Shown one piece after another: positions 26,467 to 35,812 of a DNA stretch of 64,000 nucleotides; position 1 is the stretch's first letter; every line of letters begins with the position of its first letter. The position numbers and the translations under genes are program-made. The notes under the pieces were generated by a model. It did not search any database. It was not told the DNA's origin and saw only the letters and a list, made by a program, of their open reading frames with translations. Source of the DNA: Verrucomicrobiales bacterium (GTDB lineage Bacteria; Verrucomicrobiota; Verrucomicrobiia; Methylacidiphilales; JAAUTS01). The stretch covers positions 1 to 64,000 of the forward strand of contig JAIRPN010000017.1 of the NCBI GenBank assembly GCA_031256975.1, in the 5' to 3' direction.

Positions 26467-26496
26467 AAAAACCCGGCTGAAAAGCCGGGTTTTTTT
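26467..26496 (+). terminator. Rho-independent terminator
   Basis: AAACCCGGCT and AGCCGGGTTT form a 10-bp stem closed by a GAAA tetraloop, followed by TTTT. It lies 16 bp after the stop at 26451 and before the convergent gene ending at 26521; with the A-run on the left it may serve both. Confidence 0.92.
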
Positions 26497-26520
26497 GTGT
26501 TTGCGGGTTGGGTTGAATTA

Positions 26521-27471
26521 TTAAAAATGAGCGGCTTGCTTGGCGCGCAATACCCAACGCGTGGGGCTTAATTCCTCCTCGGTTGTTAGCGGCATGGTAC
26601 CGAGGCCGAGGATCGTGTCGATGAACGAACCAAGGTAATTGATGCCTGCTGCGGAGATGTCGAGGGGGCCGTGGTCGATTCCGCCAATGACGAGGCGGGT
26701 TTGTTCGCCGCCGCGGTGTGATTCGACAAAGCCGTCACTGCCGATGATACGCAAGGATTCATAACCCCAGATGCCTGTGCCGGGCTGGTTCAGGTAGTTG
26801 GCGCTAATGACGGCAATGCCGCCCTGTTCCAGGCTCGATAACATTCCTGCAGCCATGCGCAGGCCGCCGCTAACGACGGGATTCCCGGCGCTGGTTTCGA
26901 GCGCGTGCACGGAATCAACCCGCTGGCAGGCGACGTGTTCGACAAAGCGCATGGCGTGGATGGCGCATTGGCAGATGAGTCCGCCGTCCATGTTTTCATC
27001 CTGCGGACGCCAAGTCTGGTAGGGATAGGATTTTTCGGCAATGACTTGGATGATTTTTCCGAGGCGTCCGCCCAGGACGATTTCCCGCATGGCGTAATAA
27101 GGCTGACAGAATGCGGTGCCTGCCATCTCGCGGAATTGGCGTCCGCTACGCTTGGCGGCATCAAGGATGGTATCAAGTTCCGTTTCGGTCAGGGCGCAGG
27201 GTTTTTCCGCGTAAACATGTTTGCCTGCCAGCAACGATTTGACGGCGTCCTGTGCTTGGTCGATGCGACGAGGGGAACAGAGCGAAATCAAGTGAATCTC
27301 GGGATCGCGCAGCAAGTCGTCCAATTTGTCGTAGCAGCGCACGCCGGGAGGCAGTTTGTCCTTTGGAAACTGCGCCGCGGCGACAAGCCGGGCGCGAGGC
27401 AGCTGCATCAGTTCGTCGTGTATTTGATGACCGTTAGCGCCGTAAAGGGCGACATTGACAGGACCGTTCAT
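26521..27471 (-). CDS. Gfo/Idh/MocA-family oxidoreductase 2 (316 aa)
   Basis: The family motif EKPC (about residues 94-97) with AGKHVYA before it, and a C-terminal domain with GGLICQCAIHAMRFVEH, identify the family. The nucleotide loop is degenerate: LYGANGHQIH instead of GxGxxG, so cofactor binding may differ or this could be a non-catalytic member. At 316 residues it is shorter than oxidoreductase 1 (397). The ATG overlaps the stop of the symporter gene as ATGA, so import and oxidation of the same compound are probably coupled. Confidence 0.8.
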   Translation of the reverse strand: MNGPVNVALYGANGHQIHDELMQLPRARLVAAAQFPKDKLPPGVRCYDKLDDLLRDPEIHLISLCSPRRIDQAQDAVKSLLAGKHVYAEKPCALTETELDTILDAAKRSGRQFREMAGTAFCQPYYAMREIVLGGRLGKIIQVIAEKSYPYQTWRPQDENMDGGLICQCAIHAMRFVEHVACQRVDSVHALETSAGNPVVSGGLRMAAGMLSSLEQGGIAVISANYLNQPGTGIWGYESLRIIGSDGFVESHRGGEQTRLVIGGIDHGPLDISAAGINYLGSFIDTILGLGTMPLTTEEELSPTRWVLRAKQAAHF

Positions 27472-29555
27472 GATTGATTCTTATCATTAGCGTCAGTTTC
27501 GTCCCGGACTTCGGTCCGTAATTGGGAATCACCGGCATTATGGTGACCGCGCACAGTGCCGTCGTCGACGTCGGAACGTTTGACGATTTTCAAGGTGCGG
27601 AACAAGTCCAGCATGTCGAAACTGGTGCCGATGAAAAACCAAATGGTGGTGATGACGCCAATGACCAGGGTAAGCCAGACGCTTGTGATCATGGTGTATG
27701 TGAACCACCACTCCGCCGAGAGTTTGCCGACACAAAGGGTCCACAACAGGATGATGACGGATGCCAGGGTCCAGAAAATCGTCCAGCCGAAAGTGGCGTA
27801 AGTCAGCACTTTGTCGCCGAAGGTAAAATTCTCGTCGACTTGCAGGAAGCGCTTGAGGAAGGATTTTTTCGTCGTTGCCGGGCTGCTGACGGCGCTTTCC
27901 TCTCCTTCGACGCGGTATTTGCCGCGATGCAGCATTTCATCCATGCAGAAATCCTTTTTGCAGGTCAGCAACGAGACGACGACATAACCAATCGCCGCCA
28001 TCAGCGCCGTGGCCACGGAAAGTTGCTGGCCGTTGAAGGGACAGCGGTCCGCATGGGCGATGAGGTAATTGGCAAATTCGCCGCTGGCGCCCAGGCGCAG
28101 GAGCCAGGAATCGATCTGGGGCCAGCATTGTTGCAAAATGTTGAAGCCCACACCCAGGACCATGCCGGTGACAAGCGCGGTCCAGGCTCCCGCCGTGGTG
28201 CCTTTTTTCCAATACAGGCCGCCCCAGCAGACCAGTCCGACGCCGCCGAGATAGATTGCGCCGATGAGGGCAACCAACATGACGAGGTAATCAACCGGTT
28301 TGAACAGGATGCTGAAAATACTGACGAAGATTGCGACCAGAAAAACAGCCAGCCGTAACGCCAGCATATGAGTCTTGGGTGAAAAAGGGTTTTTGCGCAA
28401 AGGCATGATGACATCCTGCAAAATCGTGGAACCGTAGCCATGCAATTGCACACCCTGTCCAGCGAGCAATCCGAACAATAGGACCGCACAGAAGGCTCCC
28501 TTCACGCCGGGCACGAGGAAGACGCCGAGTGCCGTGGGCATGCGCATTTGCGTGACAAGCTGGCTGTTGCCGAGATTTTTCAGGCTGTCTTCCACCAAGT
28601 TTTGCTGGGTGGAAAAGTCCGGGTGATGAAGGAGGGTGAACGCGGCAATGGATACCAGCAGGGTCATGGCCAGACTGCCTTGTACCCGCCAATTCGCCAG
28701 CACGGTGGCCATGCGCCCTTCATGGGCGTTCTTGGCGGCGGCGGCGAAACCCTGGATCCAGGCGTTGCCGCGATAGTAGTAAATATTCAGGAGCAGGGCG
28801 AACAAGACGTACCAACCGTTGAAGTCGGTTTTGTTGCCGATGTCGAAAGGATCGATATAGGAATTGCCGGGTGCACCGGAAAGCAGGGTGTCGTGCATTT
28901 GCGAAACTGAAATGCTGAATACGATGAAGAATGCTACGACCAGGTAGAAAACGGACGAGAATAACCCCTCCAACGCATCGGTGACCATGACACTGATCTG
29001 CCCGCCGGTCAGCGCGAAGTAAACCGATACAGCCATCAGCACAAACAGTACTGGAACATAGGTGGGCATGATCAATCCGCCGATGGAGCACTTTTCAGGC
29101 AACTCACAAAAATAGACGAAGAACCGGGCGCCGACTGCCGGTTGGATGCCGAAATTGAAGATGCCGGAGAATACATTTAGAAAACTGGCATAGACCCGGA
29201 CGCCCTTGCTGTAGCGCAGTTCAAAGAATTGGTGGAAAGTCAGCGCGCGTGTTTCGCGAAAACGGTAAACGATCAGGCCCAGCAGGCCGAAAAAGAACAA
29301 GACCACGGCTGTCAAGGAATCCCAGAAACGCAGGGAAAAGCCGGTGCGGGAAAACATTTCCAGCGCCGTGATCATGATCATCACGCTGGAGCCCGTCGCG
29401 CCCGAAGCGGTGCAGATCAAATACCGGCCTGCACAGCGGCTGGCCGCGAGAAAGTCCGCAACGCTGCGCATGTATTTCTGCAAATACAGGGAGGCAAAAA
29501 TGACAACCAACAAAGGAACGCCGATGATAATGTAATCCAAAAGAGTGAGGCTCAT
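27468..29555 (-). CDS. Sodium:solute symporter family (SSS) transporter (695 aa)
   Basis: This is a multi-spanning inner-membrane protein with about 13-15 hydrophobic segments, starting LLDYIIIGVPLLVVIFASLY. The early SVADFLAASRCAGRYLICTASGAT-like region (residues about 31-54) is typical of the sodium:solute symporter family, where this segment holds sodium-site residues. Length is longer than the usual 500-600 because of a C-terminal extension (about 560-695) with two more hydrophobic segments. It probably imports sugars or sugar acids released outside the cell. It is the first gene of a two-gene unit with the oxidoreductase at 26521. Confidence 0.88.
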   Translation of the reverse strand: MSLTLLDYIIIGVPLLVVIFASLYLQKYMRSVADFLAASRCAGRYLICTASGATGSSVMIMITALEMFSRTGFSLRFWDSLTAVVLFFFGLLGLIVYRFRETRALTFHQFFELRYSKGVRVYASFLNVFSGIFNFGIQPAVGARFFVYFCELPEKCSIGGLIMPTYVPVLFVLMAVSVYFALTGGQISVMVTDALEGLFSSVFYLVVAFFIVFSISVSQMHDTLLSGAPGNSYIDPFDIGNKTDFNGWYVLFALLLNIYYYRGNAWIQGFAAAAKNAHEGRMATVLANWRVQGSLAMTLLVSIAAFTLLHHPDFSTQQNLVEDSLKNLGNSQLVTQMRMPTALGVFLVPGVKGAFCAVLLFGLLAGQGVQLHGYGSTILQDVIMPLRKNPFSPKTHMLALRLAVFLVAIFVSIFSILFKPVDYLVMLVALIGAIYLGGVGLVCWGGLYWKKGTTAGAWTALVTGMVLGVGFNILQQCWPQIDSWLLRLGASGEFANYLIAHADRCPFNGQQLSVATALMAAIGYVVVSLLTCKKDFCMDEMLHRGKYRVEGEESAVSSPATTKKSFLKRFLQVDENFTFGDKVLTYATFGWTIFWTLASVIILLWTLCVGKLSAEWWFTYTMITSVWLTLVIGVITTIWFFIGTSFDMLDLFRTLKIVKRSDVDDGTVRGHHNAGDSQLRTEVRDETDANDKNQS

Positions 29556-29889
29556 AAGTTTTATTTCAAAATTAGAAAGATCATTAACGCTATTGTTGAA
29601 AATATAATTGATGCAAAAACGCTTTTTTTAAATCAGCTTTAAGTTGCGAATCTCCATAGAAACAACTTATTTTTCCCGAAGAGCTGGTTTTTTGCAATAT
29701 AATTTGCTTTATTTTGCTATAATTTACCACATTTTTATTTTCCGTATCCTGGGTCAATTTAAAGAGTAAATTTTCCTTATAGACCAGTTTTTAGAAAATT
29801 TAAGAGAAAATTTGTGCTCCAAAAAGTAAAAAAATAAATTTACATTTATCCTTTTTTTGTTATTTTTTGTTTTTAGAGAGCGATATCAC
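29556..29889. promoter_or_regulatory. Divergent promoter region, symporter versus pseudopilin cassette
   Basis: This 334-bp AT-rich gap includes TTTTTTGCAATAT at 29688-29700, matching the candidate LacI-type operator, and repeated TTTGCTTTATTTTGCTATAA just after (29703-29722). No gene is evident; an upstream in-frame extension of the first cassette gene (from 29857) starts at a TTG and is not preferred. Confidence 0.5.
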
Positions 29890-30399
29890 ATGAAAGCGAT
29901 AAAGCATCATTTTTCAAGGCGCAGGTGCAAGCGGGAAGCCTTCAGCTTGGTCGAGGTAACAATGGCTTTGGGAATCATGGCCTTTGCCTTGGTTTCCATC
30001 ATTGGGTTAGTGCCTTCCGGCTTGTCCACTTTTCGTCAAACCGTCAATATTTCAGTTGGTTCCCAGATAGTCCAGCAGGTGGTGGCTGATCTGCAGCAAT
30101 CAGGCACCTTGCCGGAACAACCGGAGTGGCGCTATTTCAACGACCAAGGCCAAGAATATACAAGCGCTGCCGACCGAGGTACGGGTAACAACGAACCGGT
30201 CATTTACTACGTCAATGTCATGGTGGATCCACAGGTTACCTTGCCTGGCGGCGATTCGTCCAGCCTCGCGCGAGCAGTGATTGAGATTGTCAATAATCCG
30301 GGAAATATACAGTTATCGCGGGACGCTGAAGGTAGTGTGGTGGGGAGCCGCAATTTACCGGTATCGCGATACTCAGCCTTTGTTTCGAAAAACAGGTGA
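29890..30399 (+). CDS. Pseudopilin-like protein, Verru_Chthon cassette protein B type (169 aa)
   Basis: The N terminus KREA-FSLVEVTMALGIMAF is a class III prepilin signal: a short basic leader cut before Phe, with Glu at +5, then a hydrophobic helix. It begins a four-gene cassette, B-C-A-D, known in Verrucomicrobium and Chthoniobacter from TIGRFAM models (naming from memory). The helix and following QIVQQVVADLQQSGTLPE resemble minor pseudopilin GspI. It should be inserted in the inner membrane and join a type II secretion or type IV pilus-like fibre. ATG at 29890 gives the normal short leader. The stop overlaps the next start as GTGA. Confidence 0.82.
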   Translation: MKAIKHHFSRRRCKREAFSLVEVTMALGIMAFALVSIIGLVPSGLSTFRQTVNISVGSQIVQQVVADLQQSGTLPEQPEWRYFNDQGQEYTSAADRGTGNNEPVIYYVNVMVDPQVTLPGGDSSSLARAVIEIVNNPGNIQLSRDAEGSVVGSRNLPVSRYSAFVSKNR

Positions 30400-31469
30400 A
30401 ATCCGATCCACACAACAAGGCAATGGGTCGGGTATCCGGCTTTAGCTTGGTTGAAATCTTAGTCAGCGTGGCGGTGCTGTCTCTGATAATGATGATTCTT
30501 ATGGCTGTTAGCGTCCAAATCGGTGGCATTTGGCAAAAAACCACGGGAAAAATTGAACAATTCCGCGGCGCTCGAGCCGCTTTTGAATCCATGACCCGCC
30601 GCCTGAGCCAAGCGACGCTCAATACCTATTGGGATTATGACAATCCTACTACGCCAACCAAATACATCCGCCAGTCTGAACTTCGTTTCATCTGCGGCAG
30701 GGCGGCGACATTAATCGGAAACTCCACTAACCTGCAGCCTACGCATGCGGTGTTTTTTCAGGCACCGTTTGGATTTGTCGACGAATCACTCGCTAATGCT
30801 GACAAGGCCGTTGGTTTGGGCAATTTGCTCAATACATGGGGTTACTTTATTGAGTTTGGCAATGATGATGCAGAACGGCCGTCGATTTTGGGTTCCCTTG
30901 TGGGCAGTTCGCGCTATCGCTACCGTTTGCATGAATTCACCCAGCCGGCCAACGCTTTCACGATGTACCAGTATACCGGCACCACCCGCGATTATGACAG
31001 CAACAAACCTAACGGCATGGATTGGTTCCGGCAGAGCATGAACCTACCTCTGCTGCCTGCAGCAGCGCCCAATCGGCCTTCGCATGTGCTTGCTGACAAT
31101 ATCATCGCGTTGATCCTGTTGCCCAAGTTGTCAACCCAGGATGATCCGAGTGGTAACAGATTATCGCCCGATTACCTCTACGATTCCACCGTGGGCAAAG
31201 ACGACCCGTCCATCAATTCCAAAAACCAACTGCCGCCGATCATCCAAGTCACCTTGGTGGCAATTGACGAAACTTCCGCCAAACGCATGGAGAAGGGTTC
31301 TGCCATGCCGGACTTCGGTCTCGATTCGTTATTTGCCAGTGCGGCGAATTACGCGCAGGACCTGGACACCTTGCAAAAAAACCTGACGGATCGGCACGTT
31401 GCTTTCCGTGTTTTCACCACCAACGTCACCATTAGCGGTGCCAAATGGAGCACTGACCAAGTGCAATGA
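30396..31469 (+). CDS. Pseudopilin-like protein, Verru_Chthon cassette protein C type (357 aa)
   Basis: The prepilin signal is GRVSG-FSLVEILVSVAVLSL with Gly at -1 and Glu at +5. The helix continues into GKIEQFRGARAAFESMTRRL, much like the start of minor pseudopilin GspJ, followed by a long mainly beta domain. The GTG at 30396 overlaps the upstream stop; an in-frame ATG at 30423 would give a six-residue leader and is an equally good start. It overlaps the next gene by ATGA. Translational coupling across all four genes suggests that they are made in fixed proportion. Confidence 0.82.
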   Translation: MKSDPHNKAMGRVSGFSLVEILVSVAVLSLIMMILMAVSVQIGGIWQKTTGKIEQFRGARAAFESMTRRLSQATLNTYWDYDNPTTPTKYIRQSELRFICGRAATLIGNSTNLQPTHAVFFQAPFGFVDESLANADKAVGLGNLLNTWGYFIEFGNDDAERPSILGSLVGSSRYRYRLHEFTQPANAFTMYQYTGTTRDYDSNKPNGMDWFRQSMNLPLLPAAAPNRPSHVLADNIIALILLPKLSTQDDPSGNRLSPDYLYDSTVGKDDPSINSKNQLPPIIQVTLVAIDETSAKRMEKGSAMPDFGLDSLFASAANYAQDLDTLQKNLTDRHVAFRVFTTNVTISGAKWSTDQVQ

Positions 31470-34400
31470 CTATCATGAGCCGCAAGCTGCAACAACATGC
31501 CGGATCACAACGCGGAGTGGCATTGATTTTAGTGTTAGGCATATTGGTGCTGGTCTCGGCGCTGATCGTCGCCTTTCTCTCCGGTGTCAAGACGGAGCTG
31601 GTCACCTCGCAAAGTTATGCCTATGGTGCCTCCACCCAGCAACTTGCCGACTCGGTCGTCAAGATGTCCACCGCGCTGATCCAGGACGCCGCCAGTGGCA
31701 CCAACCGCGCCTGGGCCTCGCAACCCGGCATGATCCGCACCTACGGCACAGACGGGCGCCCGGACAAATATTACAAATTGTATTCCTCCGCCACGATGAT
31801 CGTTGACGGTAACAATTTCACCGCTAACGATGAAGCGCCGCCCGTCACTTGGGATCAGCAGCAAGGCGTTTACACCGACCTGAACAGTCCGGTCTTGGAC
31901 AAGTCCGGCACCCTGCATTTCCCGATCATTGACCCGCGGGCCAAGTCTGCCGTCAGCGGCAGCAGCATCGAGGGGTTTGACTACCAGGCAAGCGTCAATG
32001 GCGTGGAACTGCCCGGTGCCGACGCTAACAGCCAGCGCCTCCCCATGCCCGTGCGCTGGCTTTATGTGTTGCAGAACGGCAAGATTGCCGTTCCCGACGA
32101 CACCAGCAACAATGGAGTCGTCACCTTTAGCGCCGGCAATGGTCCTGACGGCATGCCCAGCGCCAGCAACCCCATTGTCGGACGCGTTGCCTTTTGGACT
32201 GATGACGAGAGTTGTAAACTCAACATCAACACCGCTTCCGAGGGAACTTTTTGGGACCGGCCGTGGGCGAATACCGAAACCGAGCAATATCTTGCCACTT
32301 CCATTCCCGCACAAAACGAATTTCAGCGTTTCCCGGGGCATCCGGCGAAAACCAATCTGAGCACCGTTCTTTCTTCCATTTTCCCGTCTCCGAACAGCGG
32401 AACCGCCGGTCCTCAGCGTTTGTCGCCGGTTGACAAATATCCGTCGTATGCGCAATACCAGCCGCAACTCTCCGCCTACTACAAACTTACCCCGCGGGTC
32501 GGCGATGGAGGCACCCGCGGCGGCACTGTCAATGAAAATGACGCTAACAGCAACATAAATGCTTCATTCTCCGCCATTGTTTTGAATCAAGACCGTCTTT
32601 ACGCCTCGGTGGACGAGTTGCTTTACAATCCTGCCCGCACATTGAACAGTGGGACTGTTGCCGGTAGCGGCACCATTACCAATGATTTTTTGGAGAAGGC
32701 AAACTTTTTTCTCACCGCACACAACCGTGCGCCGGAACTCAATTTATTCAACAAACCGCGCATCACCCTGTGGCCGTTGCAGGTTGACCCTGATGATCGC
32801 ACTGCCAAGGATAAACTGATTGCCTTTTGCTCCACAATTAATGACAAACCTTACTATTTTCAGCGTTTCAACACCTATTCCAGAAATCCGCGTACTGCTG
32901 AGGATCCCAGCAGCAACACCGCTTCCAGCAGCCAGTCTGCGGTTAGTGATTGGCAAGAAGTGCTCCGTAATAGGCAACTTTACACCTATCTTGATCAACT
33001 GACCTCGCAGCCTATTCCGGGTTATGGCGGCAGGTTTTCCGACAAATATCCCAATACGCGGCAGCAAATTTTAACCGAGATGTTTGACATGATTCGCAGC
33101 GGGGTGAACCAATACAGTGGCACTTACAATTATGTGCCGACCTATCCTCATCCCGGTTCAGGGCAGGTCATTCCCATCAAGCCGGGGAATAATACACAGG
33201 GATTTGGGCGGACCACGGCCATTGTTGGCGCGGCCATAGTATTTTTCAGGGCAAACTCCGGTACCATCACCTTGCAGGTTGATCCCGTCGGCAGCGGCAG
33301 TAGCACCTACGTTGTAACTAGCACTGGAGCCCTCATTAGCGGCAGTCAAACACCGGATTTGCGTACCGTATTAAACCCGCAGGGTGTAAAAGTCACGCCT
33401 GGTGCAAAAATCGGTGCGACACTAATTCTGAATCCTTACACACCGTCGCCGGGTTTGCCGCCCCTGAATTCAAATTTACAATATGTCATTAGCGGTTTTA
33501 GTTCGTTGAAAGTGACGGGAACCACGGCGCCGAATATGATGCCTTTGCCGTTTGAGGCTGACACATTGACCAACACGGTTACCGCCCGCGGTGAATTTTC
33601 CGGCGGCGCCAATGCCTCGCCGTTTTTTGGCGTGATGTCCAGTTTTCGTTACGCACGTGATCTCAGCGGCGTTTTGGGCGATAATTATAAACCGCAAGGA
33701 ACCAACGCAGTGACACAGTATCCGCTAACCACGCGAAAAGTCGGATCTCTTTATGACGGCGTGGCTGTTAATGAAAACGACACAACGTTTAATTTTTCCG
33801 GCGGAACATTGACTGTGGATGTTTATGCGGGCGCGGACCTTGCCCGTGAAAATCGGCTGCAGACCATCAAGCTCAGTTTTCCTGCTGTTAACGGTCTGTT
33901 GGTGCCGACAGTGAATCCTAATCCAAGTGAAAATGTGCAATCTCCGCCTGATCGAGGGGGTGACGGTTATGGAACAGTTGCGAGCCCGCTTTCCCGCTAT
34001 CGTCGGCAGGAGGATTTATTCAGGTATTTCCGCATACCGGGTCTGCCGGGTTGGATGAAGACTGGTTCTGGTTATAACAGAAGAAGAGATTCCATGGGTA
34101 AAACAAAGGAGGGTGTGGACATTTATTATTGGGCAACAGACATCACACGCGGCATCGAGGCCGATCCGCTGAGCCCGGCCAAGGGCGATTTGCGGGTTTA
34201 TGCCGTCTTGGATACGGTTCCGGAAAATTATTTCCGTCCCTGTCGCGGTTATGATGACATCGTTAGCGACTCCAGCGGGCTCAATTTGCCATCTTACAAA
34301 TACACCAATGTGCAGTCATTGCGCGATTACGGCGCGGACAATACCTACAGCGGTTATGGTTATGATAACAGTTCATTCAGTTATGCGGGTGATGTTACCA

Positions 34401-35812
34401 CCACCCCGGCCAATAATTTTATTTCCGGCACTTATCCGCACTTCATATATAACAGCATCAGCGCCTCGGACAATATTGCGTACGGCCTGCAAATCTCGGC
34501 GTTCGCTGACGGCGTGCTTATTCCGCGAAGTGAATTGCAAACGATCGATCCCAATCGCAAGGGATGGAGTAGTATTGGCAACACGGGCGAATATCGTGCT
34601 TCGGTTCCACCTGCTTGCGCTAATGGTCTTACGGCTGCTCTTACCAGTGGCAATGCTCCGGGTGACTGGGATAACATGACCGGTATCCTTGAGGATGGCG
34701 CGTTTATCAATAAACCAGACGAGGGTAATTCCGTCACCATTAGCACGTTTACGCACTTGCAGTCCTATGAAACCGACGACGTGAACAAAAGAAAAGACAT
34801 GGCCGGCGGTTATTTTGCCATCGGTTTCAGCGGTACCCGTTTGTATCAAATGGATGATTCCGGCACGACTAGCAAAATTTCCACGTACTCCCCGAACCGC
34901 CAGGTTTTTTCCCCTGTCATGTTTGGTTCCTTGCCTACCGGAATCAATCCCGTTGACAGTAGCAACGTGAATCCATGGCAAACCCTTCTGTTCTGCGCCA
35001 ATCCTGCCGCGGGTACCGCACACCCTGGATTTGCGTCGCCGCCGGACTGGCTGCTCCTTGATCTGTTTACCATGCCCATTGTGGAGCCGTATGCCATTAG
35101 CGAACCTTTTTCCACGGCAGGCAAGGTCAACATGAACTACCAGATCATGCCGTTTTCCTATATTCACCGCAGCACCGCGGTTCGTGCCGTGCTAAAATCA
35201 ACACGGTTGATGGCGATTCCGCAGAGCATCTCGACAATCACCGCCGCAATGAACAGTTACAAGGATGGTCAGCGTTGCCTGACCGAATTGCGTTACAATA
35301 TCAATCCTGACGAAAACACCGGCACTCTGCGCGGCTTTGAAAAGTGCTTTGCCAACGGTGATATCTTCAAGAGTGCGGCGGAAATTTGCAGCATCAATCT
35401 GGTGCCGAAAAAAATGCCACAGGCGGGGCTTTCCAACATTAACATGCAGTATCCGAATATTGCCGAACCGGATTATGACGGGACGCCCGCTTGGTGGAAT
35501 AACTTTAAGCTCACCGGTGACAACACCCGTGAATTCCCCTACGGGGATATTTATGCGAGGCTAACGACGAAGTCCAATACCTACACCGTCCACCTGCGCG
35601 TGCAGACGCTGAAAAAATCCGTTAATACCCGGCCTGATCAATGGGTGGAAGGACAGGACAGCGTGGTGGGGGAATATCGTGGTTCCACCACGGTTGAGCG
35701 TTACATTGATGTCAATGATCCCTACCTTCCCGACTTCGCCACTTCGTCGACCGCCAACGTCGAAAGTTATTACAAAATCCACGTTATCAACACCAAGAAA
35801 TTTCAATTCTGA
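31466..35812 (+). CDS. Large exported protein, Verru_Chthon cassette protein A type (1448 aa)
   Basis: The N terminus QRGVALILVLGILVLVSALI is the pattern of the minor pseudopilin GspK, which lacks the +5 glutamate of other pseudopilins. STQQLADSVVKMSTALIQ follows. The rest, over 1,300 residues, is a very large beta- and Asn/Ser/Tyr-rich region, far longer than GspK (about 330), with no enzyme motif that I recognise. It is the third gene, overlapping its neighbours by ATGA (31466) and TGATG (35812). A role as an outsized tip protein of a pseudopilus is an inference from position and N terminus. Confidence 0.78.
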   Translation: MTIMSRKLQQHAGSQRGVALILVLGILVLVSALIVAFLSGVKTELVTSQSYAYGASTQQLADSVVKMSTALIQDAASGTNRAWASQPGMIRTYGTDGRPDKYYKLYSSATMIVDGNNFTANDEAPPVTWDQQQGVYTDLNSPVLDKSGTLHFPIIDPRAKSAVSGSSIEGFDYQASVNGVELPGADANSQRLPMPVRWLYVLQNGKIAVPDDTSNNGVVTFSAGNGPDGMPSASNPIVGRVAFWTDDESCKLNINTASEGTFWDRPWANTETEQYLATSIPAQNEFQRFPGHPAKTNLSTVLSSIFPSPNSGTAGPQRLSPVDKYPSYAQYQPQLSAYYKLTPRVGDGGTRGGTVNENDANSNINASFSAIVLNQDRLYASVDELLYNPARTLNSGTVAGSGTITNDFLEKANFFLTAHNRAPELNLFNKPRITLWPLQVDPDDRTAKDKLIAFCSTINDKPYYFQRFNTYSRNPRTAEDPSSNTASSSQSAVSDWQEVLRNRQLYTYLDQLTSQPIPGYGGRFSDKYPNTRQQILTEMFDMIRSGVNQYSGTYNYVPTYPHPGSGQVIPIKPGNNTQGFGRTTAIVGAAIVFFRANSGTITLQVDPVGSGSSTYVVTSTGALISGSQTPDLRTVLNPQGVKVTPGAKIGATLILNPYTPSPGLPPLNSNLQYVISGFSSLKVTGTTAPNMMPLPFEADTLTNTVTARGEFSGGANASPFFGVMSSFRYARDLSGVLGDNYKPQGTNAVTQYPLTTRKVGSLYDGVAVNENDTTFNFSGGTLTVDVYAGADLARENRLQTIKLSFPAVNGLLVPTVNPNPSENVQSPPDRGGDGYGTVASPLSRYRRQEDLFRYFRIPGLPGWMKTGSGYNRRRDSMGKTKEGVDIYYWATDITRGIEADPLSPAKGDLRVYAVLDTVPENYFRPCRGYDDIVSDSSGLNLPSYKYTNVQSLRDYGADNTYSGYGYDNSSFSYAGDVTTTPANNFISGTYPHFIYNSISASDNIAYGLQISAFADGVLIPRSELQTIDPNRKGWSSIGNTGEYRASVPPACANGLTAALTSGNAPGDWDNMTGILEDGAFINKPDEGNSVTISTFTHLQSYETDDVNKRKDMAGGYFAIGFSGTRLYQMDDSGTTSKISTYSPNRQVFSPVMFGSLPTGINPVDSSNVNPWQTLLFCANPAAGTAHPGFASPPDWLLLDLFTMPIVEPYAISEPFSTAGKVNMNYQIMPFSYIHRSTAVRAVLKSTRLMAIPQSISTITAAMNSYKDGQRCLTELRYNINPDENTGTLRGFEKCFANGDIFKSAAEICSINLVPKKMPQAGLSNINMQYPNIAEPDYDGTPAWWNNFKLTGDNTREFPYGDIYARLTTKSNTYTVHLRVQTLKKSVNTRPDQWVEGQDSVVGEYRGSTTVERYIDVNDPYLPDFATSSTANVESYYKIHVINTKKFQF

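Noticed and set aside
277-29555. Bacteroidetes-type PUL with SusC/SusD
   Set aside because: No SusC- or SusD-like gene is present; transport is by a sodium symporter and regulation by LacI type.
31535-32467. 310-codon minus-strand frame inside the large cassette gene
   Set aside because: Gly/Val/Arg-rich antisense frame without motifs; the plus-strand gene is continuous and coupled to its neighbours.
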